Assembly: GCA_026627065.1 (NCBI GenBank)
Contig: JAPNUO010000011.1
Location: 23,448 to 87,447 of the forward strand
Source of the DNA: Bacillota bacterium
Lineage (GTDB): Bacteria > Bacillota > Sulfobacillia > Sulfobacillales > Sulfobacillaceae
Direction: 5' to 3'
Length of the DNA stretch: 64,000 bases
Shown piece after piece: positions 45,501 to 53,528 of the stretch. A model generated the notes under the pieces. That model did no database searches and was not told the DNA's origin. It saw only the letters and a program-made list of their open reading frames with translations. Within the stretch, counting starts at the first letter, position 1; each line of letters begins with the position of its first letter. A program made the position numbers and the translations under genes.

Positions 45501-46293
45501 TCATCCGGTGAGCCGCGTGCCACTCGCCTAAGGGGCGAAAGAAGGCTTCTTCAGCCATTTCCGCCAAAAGGCTATACACCCTTCGCCGTAGCTCTGACCG
45601 GGGCGCCGCTCCATCAGTACGGTCAAAGAGCTCCGGAATCCGCGCCTGCAAGTCTTCGCCGTAACGAGCCGCGTACCGCTCTAGGAGGCGGTCGCTCCAC
45701 GTCGGCAAAGGCGGAAGCTCATCTTGAAAACTTCCCACGATAACGCGGCCAAGCCATGGGCCCATGCGCCGTTCCATTTCCCCATGAATCCGATCCATCA
45801 ACAGCGCTGTTGCCGCTGGATTTAGCCAATCGAAGCCAACGCGCTGGACGCCATAGACCCATTCGCCCATCCGAAACCACACTGGACACGGATTGGCTTC
45901 GCTCGCATGCCAGCGTATCAATTGATGGCCGCGAAATTCCGGATGTGCCATGGCTAATTGAGCCGGAAAATTGGCACCGGAAAATCCGATTTGATCGTAA
46001 TACCACAAAAACATGCCCAGCCGCTCAGCCGCCAACACCGTCGCTTCCCAGCACTCCCACCATCGCTCGCTGTAAAACGCTGGAAGGCTGCCAGCACTAC
46101 CAAAGTTCGGGCCCGCTGGTGCTAAGTTGATGACACAAAGGTTGGTTAGGCCGCCCTGGCGGAATTTCTCCATTTGCCACCGTATGCGCTCTGGCGTCAC
46201 CTCTTCCGCATCCCACCACCATAAGGGCACCGGGCCGTAACGGGGGTCAGGCATGACGAAGTCTCGAATGAGGGAATCATACCCGTGACTCAT
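42532..46293 (-). CDS. Large GH106-like glycoside hydrolase (island C)
   Basis: 1253 residues, no signal peptide. N-terminal PVPLWWWDAEEVTPERIRWQMEKFRQGGLTNLCVIN parallels the GH106 start (PFWFWN, RQLEAM, GVGGFF) of the protein at 25160-28306. Acidic residues appear in VIVGSFQDELPPLP. C-terminal half holds beta-sandwich domains, including EYERWVEGTSQRAVLDLGEVRGTAEVWVDSWNAGVRLWHPYQFDL typical of jelly-roll caps, and TNTLGAYYGDG. Likely an intracellular rhamnosidase-like enzyme; substrate unknown. ATG at 46293 follows GAGGAGGG. Confidence 0.72.
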   Translation of the reverse strand: MSHGYDSLIRDFVMPDPRYGPVPLWWWDAEEVTPERIRWQMEKFRQGGLTNLCVINLAPAGPNFGSAGSLPAFYSERWWECWEATVLAAERLGMFLWYYDQIGFSGANFPAQLAMAHPEFRGHQLIRWHASEANPCPVWFRMGEWVYGVQRVGFDWLNPAATALLMDRIHGEMERRMGPWLGRVIVGSFQDELPPLPTWSDRLLERYAARYGEDLQARIPELFDRTDGAAPRSELRRRVYSLLAEMAEEAFFRPLGEWHAAHRMMIGCDQAGPGREVDPYGAQRLYLDYPRTHRWFQAPGNDPDGEIKMHASIAHQWRQPRVWLEAFHSSGWGGTLEETLHWLLPWYQAGATLYNPHAVYFSTAGGWWEWAAPDTGWRQPYFEHYPIFAQGIARLSKLLSQGRHVADIAVYYPGHAIWESMDWPSGAHLAHPMDLARTAPNRRIERIQEQFWSVVGRQNRHRPELGALRAARWDFDTLDDETLRAAVLTEEGIKVSDEAYRVLIFPGTERVDPESRERLQAWIDAGGIAIGVGVPPEERVFQGVRQIASAAELNETLETLLPRRVKGPGQSLIRHWDDGTLAFLLMPPEGTLVPMHEAVEASELPPQAVDYWLSVQGIPELWDPWSGEQEALAYSDDGGGIKVQVPLVRWPAALVVVRPKNASTAFKGAQDRAQQRPYPAQVGAPGPSKVRLDEDGWLIRVEPTLDNRYQDFDRHWNEAAAGVEIRRVEVAEDPEDQGVAEGWWQTDTPGPGRWQNMLWSEATSWWMRDPGNPEQKIPLIYSTIFGDLSFRTWAGRMARVPRTFLNLGSVSVGERRVAYSFVNVPKDGAYWLRVEGSGIKTVSVDQTVVVHRGRSYASTVSVFLSAGWHKVEVEIEAVTPGVLRMGASLSTEPPSDYPEWIKGDPDHRVFFVQFTLPDTFREAALHFVVMDGSAELVVNGRQVLRLGDFMPYRKWGQQEIDVTSWLKTGCNEMTLRFLDMDENARAFIDMVWTDASGERHVWDVDAWRDESQNFSPPVLEPTEDHWLAPRPHLLPHVGWLEPDAKTDDRLPWVADPERLGNPLWIRARLPVGAAKVRLAIEGQVTAWVDGQAVEVHHGSLLVKPAPAGRMLVLRVVPQGFFSQAGVLRAPILVETAAASGQLGDWRDALGLTTFSGVVEYERWVEGTSQRAVLDLGEVRGTAEVWVDSWNAGVRLWHPYQFDLAPAWGPGPHRLRVRVTNTLGAYYGDGKPTALCPVSQQRSGLFGPVFLFEG

Positions 46294-46402
46294 TTGTCGC
46301 CCTCCTCTACCCTGTCAACTCTTTTTCAGGGAAACCTCTTCACTGTGCCGTGCAACCAATCAGGTCTGCTTTGTAAACCGAACTAAGCTCTCGAGAAGGT
46401 CT

Positions 46403-49054
46403 CTATCGACGAGCAGGATATCGAAAGGCATATGCGCCCGACCCCACCTCCACGCGGGTGCCGTCCGGCTCTTCCTCTACCGCTAACACACCAGCGGTCT
46501 TCTCCAACGGTGTGTCGTTCTCCCGCACGGACGCCGGCTGGGCTCCGGGCAGCCAGACGCTGGCGGTCGCATTGGGGGGAATCTCGGCGATGACGAGGAG
46601 ATCGTCTCCCTCGCGTCGCCACCCGGCTCGGATAGGTCCCACCATCGCCGCGTACCCGGCGAGGGCATAGGAAAACGCTGGATCCGGATGCGGGGTAATG
46701 TGGATCCGCCGATAACCGGGTTCTGCCTCGTCTCCGTTCAACCCCGCCAAGACCCGGTACAAAAAGTCGCCGACGGATCCATAGGCATAATGGTTAAAAG
46801 AATTCATCTGCGGGCTCCAAAAGCTGCCGTCCGGCTTGAGCCCGTCCCAGTGCTCCCAGATGGTGGTCGCGCCGCGCTCGACTGCGTAGAGCCACGAGGG
46901 ATAGTCACGCCGCCGCACAAGTTCGCAGGCCAAATCGTGATGTCCAAAGGCGCTTAAGACGTGCAGCACAAACGGCGTTCCCACAAAGCCTGTTGTCAGG
47001 TAACCCGTCTCGCGAATCATGTCCGCCAGCTCCTGGGCGACCTGTGCTCGCCGATCTTCAGGCACCAGGCCAAAGTGCAATGCCAGCACGTACGCAGTTT
47101 GAGTAGCTGCCTTCGGTGCCCCGCTCTCCTGCAGAAATGTCTCCTGAAATCGGGTGACGATGCGCTGATGCAGCGCCGAATAGGCGGCAGCGTCCTCTTC
47201 GAGTCCCAGCACCCGTGCGGCGCGGGCAGTCAGGTCGCACGAATGGGCGTAATAGGCCGTCGCGATGAGATCCTTCGGCGTAGCGCCCACATAGCTGCCT
47301 TCTTCCGCATCCAGCCCCAGCCAATCGCCAAAATGGAATCCCGTATTCCAGAGCGCCTCGTCGTCTCCTTGCCGGCGAATATACTCGACCCAGGCCTTCA
47401 TGCTCGGGTACTGCTCGGCCAAGAGCCGCCGATCACGGTACGCCAGGTAAACCGCCCAGGGGCAAATAGTCGCAGCATCGCCCCAGGCGGCCGACGAATG
47501 CTCTTCGCGTTTTGGCAGCACGTGCGGAATGACAAAGGGCACACCGCCGTCGGGCCGCTGGTCGAAGCGCAAATCCTGCAGCCATTTGGTAAAGAATCCA
47601 CCCGCCGCCATGTTGAACAACGCGGTACTAATGAAGGCGGCGGCATCCCCGGTCCAGCCGAGGCGTTCATCGCGCTGGGGACAATCGGTGGGCACATCGA
47701 CAAAATTTCCACGTTGACTCCATATAATGTTCTCCTGAAGGCGGTTCACCAACGGATCCGAACATTGAAAACTTCCCGTCATGGCGAGATGGCTATGCAC
47801 AACTTCGGCGGTAAAATTGTCCAGCGACAGGACGCCCGGATATTCCACCACCTTGACGTAGCGAAAGCCTTGAAACGTAAAGTGGGGAACAAACTCTTCC
47901 TCCGTTCCGTCGCCGCGGCAAATGTAGGTGACTGTTTGCCGTGCCCGGCGGAGGTTTTCTGTATACACGTTGCCGTCCTTGTCCAAGACTTCGACATGTT
48001 GTAACGTCACGCGCGCCCCCGGCGCCCCACGCACCCGAAAACGCACCCAGCCGACCAGGTTTTGTCCCATGTCGATCACGGTCTCGCCGGCCGGAGTGCG
48101 CAGGAGAGCTTGTGGCGGGCGCGACTCGATCACTTTGACCGGCTCCCCGATTTGGCCCACAAGCCCACGTTTGTCATAGGGCAGGATCTCCACCGGCCGC
48201 CAATCGCTGTCGTCAAATCCCGGCCGATCCCACCCGGGAATTTCGCAACGGGCGTCATAGGTCTCCCCATGATAGATTTCGGCAAACACGATGGGGCCAG
48301 GATGCGCTTTCCAGCGACTGTCTGAGCGAACCACCTGCGTCCTGCCGTCAGCGTATCGCACGTGAAGCTCCGCGATGGCCGCCCGGCGGTCCCCGTAGAG
48401 ATGGCGCCCCCCTTCCCAGGCCAGATTGCCGCGAAACCAGCCGTTGCCGAGCGTCATACCAAGCACATTCTCGCCAGCCGTCAGGAGGTCACGGACATCG
48501 TAGGTTTGGTACTGTACCCGGTGGTGATAGCTGGTCCACCCGGGCGTCAACACGGCGTCGCCCACCCGCTTCCCGTTGATCCGCGCTTCGTAGAGCCCCA
48601 AAGCCGTCACATAAAGCCGGGCCTGAACTGGCTCGCCGTCCAAATGAAATTGCCGCCGTAGCAACGGGCAAATCTCATCCGACGGGGTGTCAGCGGTAAT
48701 CCAGTCGGCTTGCCACTCCGCAGCATCCAAAAATCCGGTTTCCCAATAGGTCGGCCCGCTCCACCCCGACCATTGGCCCGCGTCATCCCAGACGCTGACG
48801 CGGACAAAATACCGCGTGCGGGGAGCCAAGTCAGGTCCGGCGTATTCCACTTGCAAATTCTCGTCCGACATCACTACCCCGGAATCCCAAAATGGTCTCT
48901 CAAACCGCTCGTCGGTCGCCACTTGGAGCCGATACTGCCGCTGTGTGACGCCCCGTCGATCGGACAAAAGCTGCCAGCTGAACCGAGGCCGCCGGACATC
49001 AATGCCCAAGGGTCGATCGCGATATTCAATGTGGATAGCCCCAACCAGTAACAT
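46403..49054 (-). CDS. GH78 alpha-L-rhamnosidase
   Basis: 883 residues, the GH78 length. N-terminal beta domains (RPRFSWQLLSDRRGVTQRQYRLQVA, ETGFLDAAEWQADWI), the rhamnosidase N domain (TRQ region YEARINGKRVGDAVLTPGW), and the (alpha/alpha)6 catalytic core with DCPQRDERLGWTGDAAAF near 470, which carries the conserved acids, and FNHYAYGSVGDF near 760. Removes terminal alpha-L-rhamnose from glycosides. No signal peptide, so it acts on imported substrates. ATG at 49054 follows GGGAGG. Confidence 0.95.
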   Translation of the reverse strand: MLLVGAIHIEYRDRPLGIDVRRPRFSWQLLSDRRGVTQRQYRLQVATDERFERPFWDSGVVMSDENLQVEYAGPDLAPRTRYFVRVSVWDDAGQWSGWSGPTYWETGFLDAAEWQADWITADTPSDEICPLLRRQFHLDGEPVQARLYVTALGLYEARINGKRVGDAVLTPGWTSYHHRVQYQTYDVRDLLTAGENVLGMTLGNGWFRGNLAWEGGRHLYGDRRAAIAELHVRYADGRTQVVRSDSRWKAHPGPIVFAEIYHGETYDARCEIPGWDRPGFDDSDWRPVEILPYDKRGLVGQIGEPVKVIESRPPQALLRTPAGETVIDMGQNLVGWVRFRVRGAPGARVTLQHVEVLDKDGNVYTENLRRARQTVTYICRGDGTEEEFVPHFTFQGFRYVKVVEYPGVLSLDNFTAEVVHSHLAMTGSFQCSDPLVNRLQENIIWSQRGNFVDVPTDCPQRDERLGWTGDAAAFISTALFNMAAGGFFTKWLQDLRFDQRPDGGVPFVIPHVLPKREEHSSAAWGDAATICPWAVYLAYRDRRLLAEQYPSMKAWVEYIRRQGDDEALWNTGFHFGDWLGLDAEEGSYVGATPKDLIATAYYAHSCDLTARAARVLGLEEDAAAYSALHQRIVTRFQETFLQESGAPKAATQTAYVLALHFGLVPEDRRAQVAQELADMIRETGYLTTGFVGTPFVLHVLSAFGHHDLACELVRRRDYPSWLYAVERGATTIWEHWDGLKPDGSFWSPQMNSFNHYAYGSVGDFLYRVLAGLNGDEAEPGYRRIHITPHPDPAFSYALAGYAAMVGPIRAGWRREGDDLLVIAEIPPNATASVWLPGAQPASVRENDTPLEKTAGVLAVEEEPDGTRVEVGSGAYAFRYPARR

Positions 49055-49095
49055 GTTTCGTCCTCCCTGCCCTAAATTTGCCTTTGACTCCTAAA

Positions 49096-49139
49096 AGGGG
49101 AGCTTCTAGAGTCCCACATTGCCATATAGAAGCTCCCCT
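49096..49139 (-). terminator. Hairpin terminator between PhyH and GH78 genes
   Basis: 13-bp stem AGGGGAGCTTCTA/TAGAAGCTCCCCT followed on the minus strand by TTTTAGG. It either ends the transporter-AraC-PhyH transcript or attenuates reading into GH78. Upstream, TTGAGT and TATTTC at 18-base spacing could be a weak promoter for GH78. Confidence 0.65.
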
Positions 49140-49175
49140 GAAAATCGCCGAAATAGTTTCGCTTGATCTTATCAC

Positions 49176-49952
49176 TCAAGCCAGTTGCGGAAAGCGTCCT
49201 CCACGAAATGGCTGACCGGGTACCAAGTCGTATCCGTCTGTTACCACATGCGACTTTCCCGTATAAACGGTCCCATCCGGCATGTAAATAATGGCCAGGA
49301 CTTTGCGCGGTCGCTCACTTTGGTTGGCATGAGCGTAGTGAAACGTTAAACCCGAATGGGCAGTAATACTCCCCGCGGAAAGGCGGGCAATAAGGGGTCT
49401 TTCCGGCTGGAATCCTTGTGCGCGGGCATATTCCATGAGATCCTCCGGTTCAGCAAGACTGATACTTTTGAGTTTTCCGGCTGCTTGGGACTTTGGGACA
49501 AACATCATGGCCCCGTTATGCTCATCGACGTCGTGGACTGGAATCCAAAACGACAGGGCATCGGGCGCTTCCATTGGCCAATAAGGCAGATCTTGATGCC
49601 AAGGCGTTGGTTTGGAATCCCCAGGCATTTTCCAAAGAAGATGGTCGTGAAACAACCGTATTCCAGAGACCCCCGCGAGTTGCCGAGCCAGACTCGCTAG
49701 TTCCGGCGAACAGGTGACCTGGGCAATGCCTCCATGGTCGCGCCAAACGTTAACTTTTTGGTTTAGCACCCGGTAATATGGTCCCGAGCGGGCACTATGC
49801 ACGGCATAATCATCTCGTCGCGCTTCCTCCATAGCTTCGTCCATGGCCTTGGCAAGCCTTGTAATTTCTTCCTGACTGAGCACGTTGTTTAACTGAACAA
49901 AACCGTTGGTTCGATAAAATGCAATTTCCTCCTCTGTTGCCGCGGCTCGCAT
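49176..49952 (-). CDS. Phytanoyl-CoA dioxygenase (PhyH) family protein
   Basis: 258 residues. Fe(II)/2-oxoglutarate-type double-stranded beta-helix: FYRTNGFVQLNNVLSQEEI at the start, WHQDLPYW with HxD ligands near 125, HSGLTFHYAHANQSERPRKV with the distal His and 2-oxoglutarate Arg. Substrates of bacterial members are varied. It lies in the rhamnoside operon between AraC and GH78, so a hydroxylation or ether-cleaving step on a rhamnose conjugate is a guess. ATG at 49952 follows AAGGAGG. Confidence 0.88.
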   Translation of the reverse strand: MRAAATEEEIAFYRTNGFVQLNNVLSQEEITRLAKAMDEAMEEARRDDYAVHSARSGPYYRVLNQKVNVWRDHGGIAQVTCSPELASLARQLAGVSGIRLFHDHLLWKMPGDSKPTPWHQDLPYWPMEAPDALSFWIPVHDVDEHNGAMMFVPKSQAAGKLKSISLAEPEDLMEYARAQGFQPERPLIARLSAGSITAHSGLTFHYAHANQSERPRKVLAIIYMPDGTVYTGKSHVVTDGYDLVPGQPFRGGRFPQLA

Positions 49953-50087
49953 TGAGATCCTCCTTCCAGTCATTCCTTGCATCTTCCATCACAGGTACAA
50001 AGTAAGCTCTGGCTTCCTGACAAGCGCGCCCTTGTCATTTAATATATGAGAGTATCGTGTTCTCTTCAGTGGCGAGGCGGCTAAATA

Positions 50088-50948
50088 CTATGGTGAATCG
50101 GATACACGTCCGATCAAAATCCGATAATTTCGCGGAGACGTCCCTGTATATAACCGAAATAACTTATAAAATGCCGACGGATCACTAAAACCAATGGCTT
50201 CGGCTATTTCGCCGATGGACATGTCAGTAGTTTTCAATAGAGCCTTGGCCAGCTCAACTCTTAATTTATTACGGTAATGGATTAAGCTTGTTCCCGTGAT
50301 GGCACGGAATTTCGCAGTAAACGATGCGCGACTCATTGCTGTCATGGCAGCCAGTTCATCGATTGTTATAGGTTCACTCGCGTGTCGGCGAATAAATTCT
50401 AAGCATTGTTCCATTGACATCGGACGGATAGACGAAGTTAAGGACGCACGAGCCATGGCAACAAGAATTTCACAAAGACGAGCCTTGGTTATTGTCTCAT
50501 AACCCGGGAGCTCCTCATTTAACTCACGATCTATAACTCTCAGACTTTCTTCAATTTGCCAGCAATGAATCGATGAACCATAATCAGCGTCAAAAAGCTC
50601 CTCCCTACGGTAAAATTTTCGTGAAAACGGCGAAACACTGTGGACAACGTCTAACCACAATCTCTCCCCGCAAAGAAGATTGACTACCTCAAGAGGATCG
50701 TCGGCTGAACTTAAATAAGCATGTTCCACCGTAGGTGGAATCAAAAGGACCCAACCCCGCTGGATCCTTCTAGAGTTTTGTCCGCAATAATGAATCCCAT
50801 TTCCACGCACTACATAGACGAATTCTACGAATTCGTGCGAATGACAAGGAATAGCCTCTCCAGAACGAAATCGGTACGTTTCAAGACGCAAAGGTGGATT
50901 TGTTCTGCCAATATAGTGGAACGGCACCCGGCCCGGGCTGACCGACAT
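50088..50948 (-). CDS. AraC-family regulator with N-terminal cupin (island C)
   Basis: 286 residues. N-terminal cupin RSGEAIPCHSHEFVEFVYVVRG with GWVLLIPPTVEHAY, and a C-terminal pair of HTH motifs (ITIDELAAMTAMSRASFTAKFRAITG and SIGEIAEAIGFSDPSAFYKLFRLYTGTSPRNYR). The layout resembles RhaS/RhaR, so it probably activates the rhamnoside operon in response to L-rhamnose. ATG at 50948 has only a close GGAG; the start is less certain. No binding site identified. Confidence 0.92.
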   Translation of the reverse strand: MSVSPGRVPFHYIGRTNPPLRLETYRFRSGEAIPCHSHEFVEFVYVVRGNGIHYCGQNSRRIQRGWVLLIPPTVEHAYLSSADDPLEVVNLLCGERLWLDVVHSVSPFSRKFYRREELFDADYGSSIHCWQIEESLRVIDRELNEELPGYETITKARLCEILVAMARASLTSSIRPMSMEQCLEFIRRHASEPITIDELAAMTAMSRASFTAKFRAITGTSLIHYRNKLRVELAKALLKTTDMSIGEIAEAIGFSDPSAFYKLFRLYTGTSPRNYRILIGRVSDSP

Positions 50949-51079
50949 GTACTCCGCTGCCTCCTCACACCGTTCGCCTCAAAACTCGTATCTTTGCATA
51001 GTCTCGGCATGTCTCGCTGCTCAAAAATCTGGCCCTTCCCTCTCTCCAGCCGAGAGCACATTATCTAGGAACTCATTGT

Positions 51080-51910
51080 TTACGCTTTCAGTGCTCCACT
51101 CGTCACGCCACTGACAAAATACTTCATCGTGATGGTGACCAATGCCATAATCGGAACCATCGCAATAATGTAAGCCGCAAATTCCGGTCCAATGCCTTGG
51201 GCAGACAGTCCAAAGGTATTAATAAAGGTTTCAAGACCCGCTGAAATCGTGAGAAGGTGATAATTTTGCAAAACGAGCGTGGGCCACAGATAATCACCCC
51301 AGATGGAGTTAAACATTAAGATGGTCCCCGTCAGTAAAATGGGAATGGACAAAGGCGTAACAATTCTCGCCAGAATTCCGACCTCACTGCACCCGTCCAG
51401 TCTTGCACTCTCATATAACTCTTCAGGAATTCCTTCAAAAAACACGCGAAACATAAAGATCAATAACGGCTGACTCCCAGCGGCATAAGGAAGAATCAAG
51501 GCCCACCATGTATTAAATATGTCAAACGTATGAATTTCCACAAACAGGGGTATTAACGTCAAAGTCCATGGAATCATTAACAAACCCAAGAAAAGATAGA
51601 AGAGGACGCCTTTAAATCGAAATTCCAGCTGGGCAAACCCATAACTAGAAAGAGCCGCTGCCGGTACGCCGATAATTACCGAGATGATGGCTACGATGAC
51701 GGTGTTGCTAAGGTATCGGTCCACCCCTTTCCACGCTACGATGTAATTACTAAAGTGAAAGTGAACAAACAGCGCAAACGGGCTATTTGCAAACTCGGCA
51801 GCATTTTTAAACGAATTCGCTAACACGAATATGAGAGGGATGTAAGTAAGAGCCACAATTACGAGTGCCCCAAAAATTGCCATGTAAGGATATCGTCGAT
51901 AGACTCGCAT
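51080..51910 (-). CDS. Carbohydrate ABC transporter permease, MalG type (island C)
   Basis: 276 residues with six membrane segments (YMAIFGALVIVALTYIPLIF first). EAA loop YESARLDGCSEVGILARIVTPLSIP. ATG at 51910 follows AAAGGAG by about eight bases. Very close in pattern to the island A permease at 12341-13165 (shared WTLTLIPLFVE and FRTFFEGIP-type segments). Confidence 0.93.
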   Translation of the reverse strand: MRVYRRYPYMAIFGALVIVALTYIPLIFVLANSFKNAAEFANSPFALFVHFHFSNYIVAWKGVDRYLSNTVIVAIISVIIGVPAAALSSYGFAQLEFRFKGVLFYLFLGLLMIPWTLTLIPLFVEIHTFDIFNTWWALILPYAAGSQPLLIFMFRVFFEGIPEELYESARLDGCSEVGILARIVTPLSIPILLTGTILMFNSIWGDYLWPTLVLQNYHLLTISAGLETFINTFGLSAQGIGPEFAAYIIAMVPIMALVTITMKYFVSGVTSGALKA

Positions 51911-51927
51911 ATCCGCCGCTCCTTTGT

Positions 51928-51958
51928 TACCCGGGAGCGATTACATCGCTCCCGGGTA
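51928..51958 (-). other. Strong intercistronic hairpin after binding-protein gene
   Basis: Perfect 14-bp stem TACCCGGGAGCGAT/ATCGCTCCCGGGTA with a three-base loop, no T-run after it. Same position (binding protein to MalG junction) as the unrelated-sequence hairpin at 13204-13236. Confidence 0.7.
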
Positions 51959-51982
51959 TAACAGTCCTTCGTCAGAGACCAC

Positions 51983-53494
51983 TCACTTCTTCAAGTACTT
52001 GCTCACGTTCACATGATTCTGTTGCTGCCATTGTTGAGCCGCCTGTGTAAGAACGGTCTGCCACTGGCTGGCGAATTGTGAGTAACTCATATCCCCGCCC
52101 AAATAGGCCTGGACCAAGCGAATTCCACTACTCGCTGCCTGCGTGGTCACACTCGAATCAAGGATTCCTTCCACAGTCACCGGCGGAAACTTTTTCGGCA
52201 ACAAGCTTCCCAATCCCGGCACGCTCGGAGCTTTTGCACCTATAATCAACGGGATATCGGACTCCTGTCCTTGGTTTGCGACCCATCCGCCTTCGACTTT
52301 TGGCGAATAGAGATACATGAGCAAGTTAATGATTTGAGACATCTTGTACGAAGTCATCGAGGAATCGGCCGCCGGAGTCGGTATCGCGATTTCTCCAACA
52401 CCGTTCGGACCACCTACCGTACCGGTCACGTTGATGTTGGACGAATACTTGGTGGTTGCCTTCGTAATGGTTGGGAACGGGAATACTCCATACTTTCCGG
52501 CAAATCCCAGTTGATTAAGCTGGGGAAGAAACCATGACCCGCCCCACTCCATAGCAACTTTACCCTTGACAAAAAGTGACTCAGGATTCAGTGGTGGTGA
52601 AGTTGCGGTGAGTGATGCACATGCGTCGTAGGTCGAACCCCCAGGAGCCAAATATGGTCGCAAGGAGCCGAGAAGCTTCCATCCCTCTGCGTAGGCAGGG
52701 TTGTTCATTGAAATAATCCCTTTTTCAATCGCAACCACCGTGTCGAGTCCTGATGCTACTTGGGCATGATTCACATCAAACTGCGAGAGTTCGGAGTGGA
52801 GTAATTCGCTTGAAAACTTTCTCTCGTACCACGACGAGTTACAGTTATCTGTCCCTCCGTCGGCGAACAAGAGTGGTACGAAATGATGCGCCTTCAACTT
52901 CTTCATATCGTTAAGCCACTGTGCCCACGTAGCAGGCGGAGCCTTTATTCCGGCAGCACGAAAGTCCGCCTTGTTATAGACTATTCCCGTGGCAACCTGT
53001 GATCCCACCAGAAGATAATACTGGCCGTTGGCCCCTCTCATGTAAGGAATAGCCGACTTAGTCCACAGATCGATCCAATGCTTGTTCCCCGGAACATACG
53101 GATCAGGTTTCATAAGGTAGGGTGTTAAATCCGCCAAAATGCCTTTCGGAATAGATCCCGAGGTGACCTCCCCATATTGTTCCCATGTCACGTCAGGGAC
53201 ACTGTGACCAGCTGCCTCGGTAACTAGATATGCTTGTTGGGTGTTCGTGTTGGTATTGGTGACAATATACTTAACATGCACCCACGGATGTGTGCGTTCA
53301 TACGCTTTGATATCGGCGTTGAACACCTTCATGTAGGGAGAATTCGGCGTTAAACTGTTAAGCTGCCAAGTAATCGTCACGGGTTGATGCCCTGCGGCAG
53401 CACTAGAGCCCCCCATAATCACGGGCGCTGCAGCGCACAAGGAAATGGTCGAAATCGCAGCGACTACTCGTCCTGTCTTTCTTGACATTGCCAT
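51983..53494 (-). CDS. Sugar-binding protein of ABC transporter (island C)
   Basis: 503 residues. Signal peptide (KTGRVVAAISTISLCAAAP), then a family 1 solute-binding domain. Unlike its island A and B relatives it has no canonical lipobox: the only Cys is in ISLC, with Leu before it, so processing by signal peptidase I after AAA near residue 34 is the alternative. Paralogue of 13254-14768, with the SSELLHSELSQFDVNHAQVA block. ATG at 53494 follows GGGAGG by eight bases. Confidence 0.92.
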   Translation of the reverse strand: MAMSRKTGRVVAAISTISLCAAAPVIMGGSSAAAGHQPVTITWQLNSLTPNSPYMKVFNADIKAYERTHPWVHVKYIVTNTNTNTQQAYLVTEAAGHSVPDVTWEQYGEVTSGSIPKGILADLTPYLMKPDPYVPGNKHWIDLWTKSAIPYMRGANGQYYLLVGSQVATGIVYNKADFRAAGIKAPPATWAQWLNDMKKLKAHHFVPLLFADGGTDNCNSSWYERKFSSELLHSELSQFDVNHAQVASGLDTVVAIEKGIISMNNPAYAEGWKLLGSLRPYLAPGGSTYDACASLTATSPPLNPESLFVKGKVAMEWGGSWFLPQLNQLGFAGKYGVFPFPTITKATTKYSSNINVTGTVGGPNGVGEIAIPTPAADSSMTSYKMSQIINLLMYLYSPKVEGGWVANQGQESDIPLIIGAKAPSVPGLGSLLPKKFPPVTVEGILDSSVTTQAASSGIRLVQAYLGGDMSYSQFASQWQTVLTQAAQQWQQQNHVNVSKYLKK

Positions 53495-53528
53495 CAGTGT
53501 TTCCTCCCTTTCACTTATCGAACAAGCG

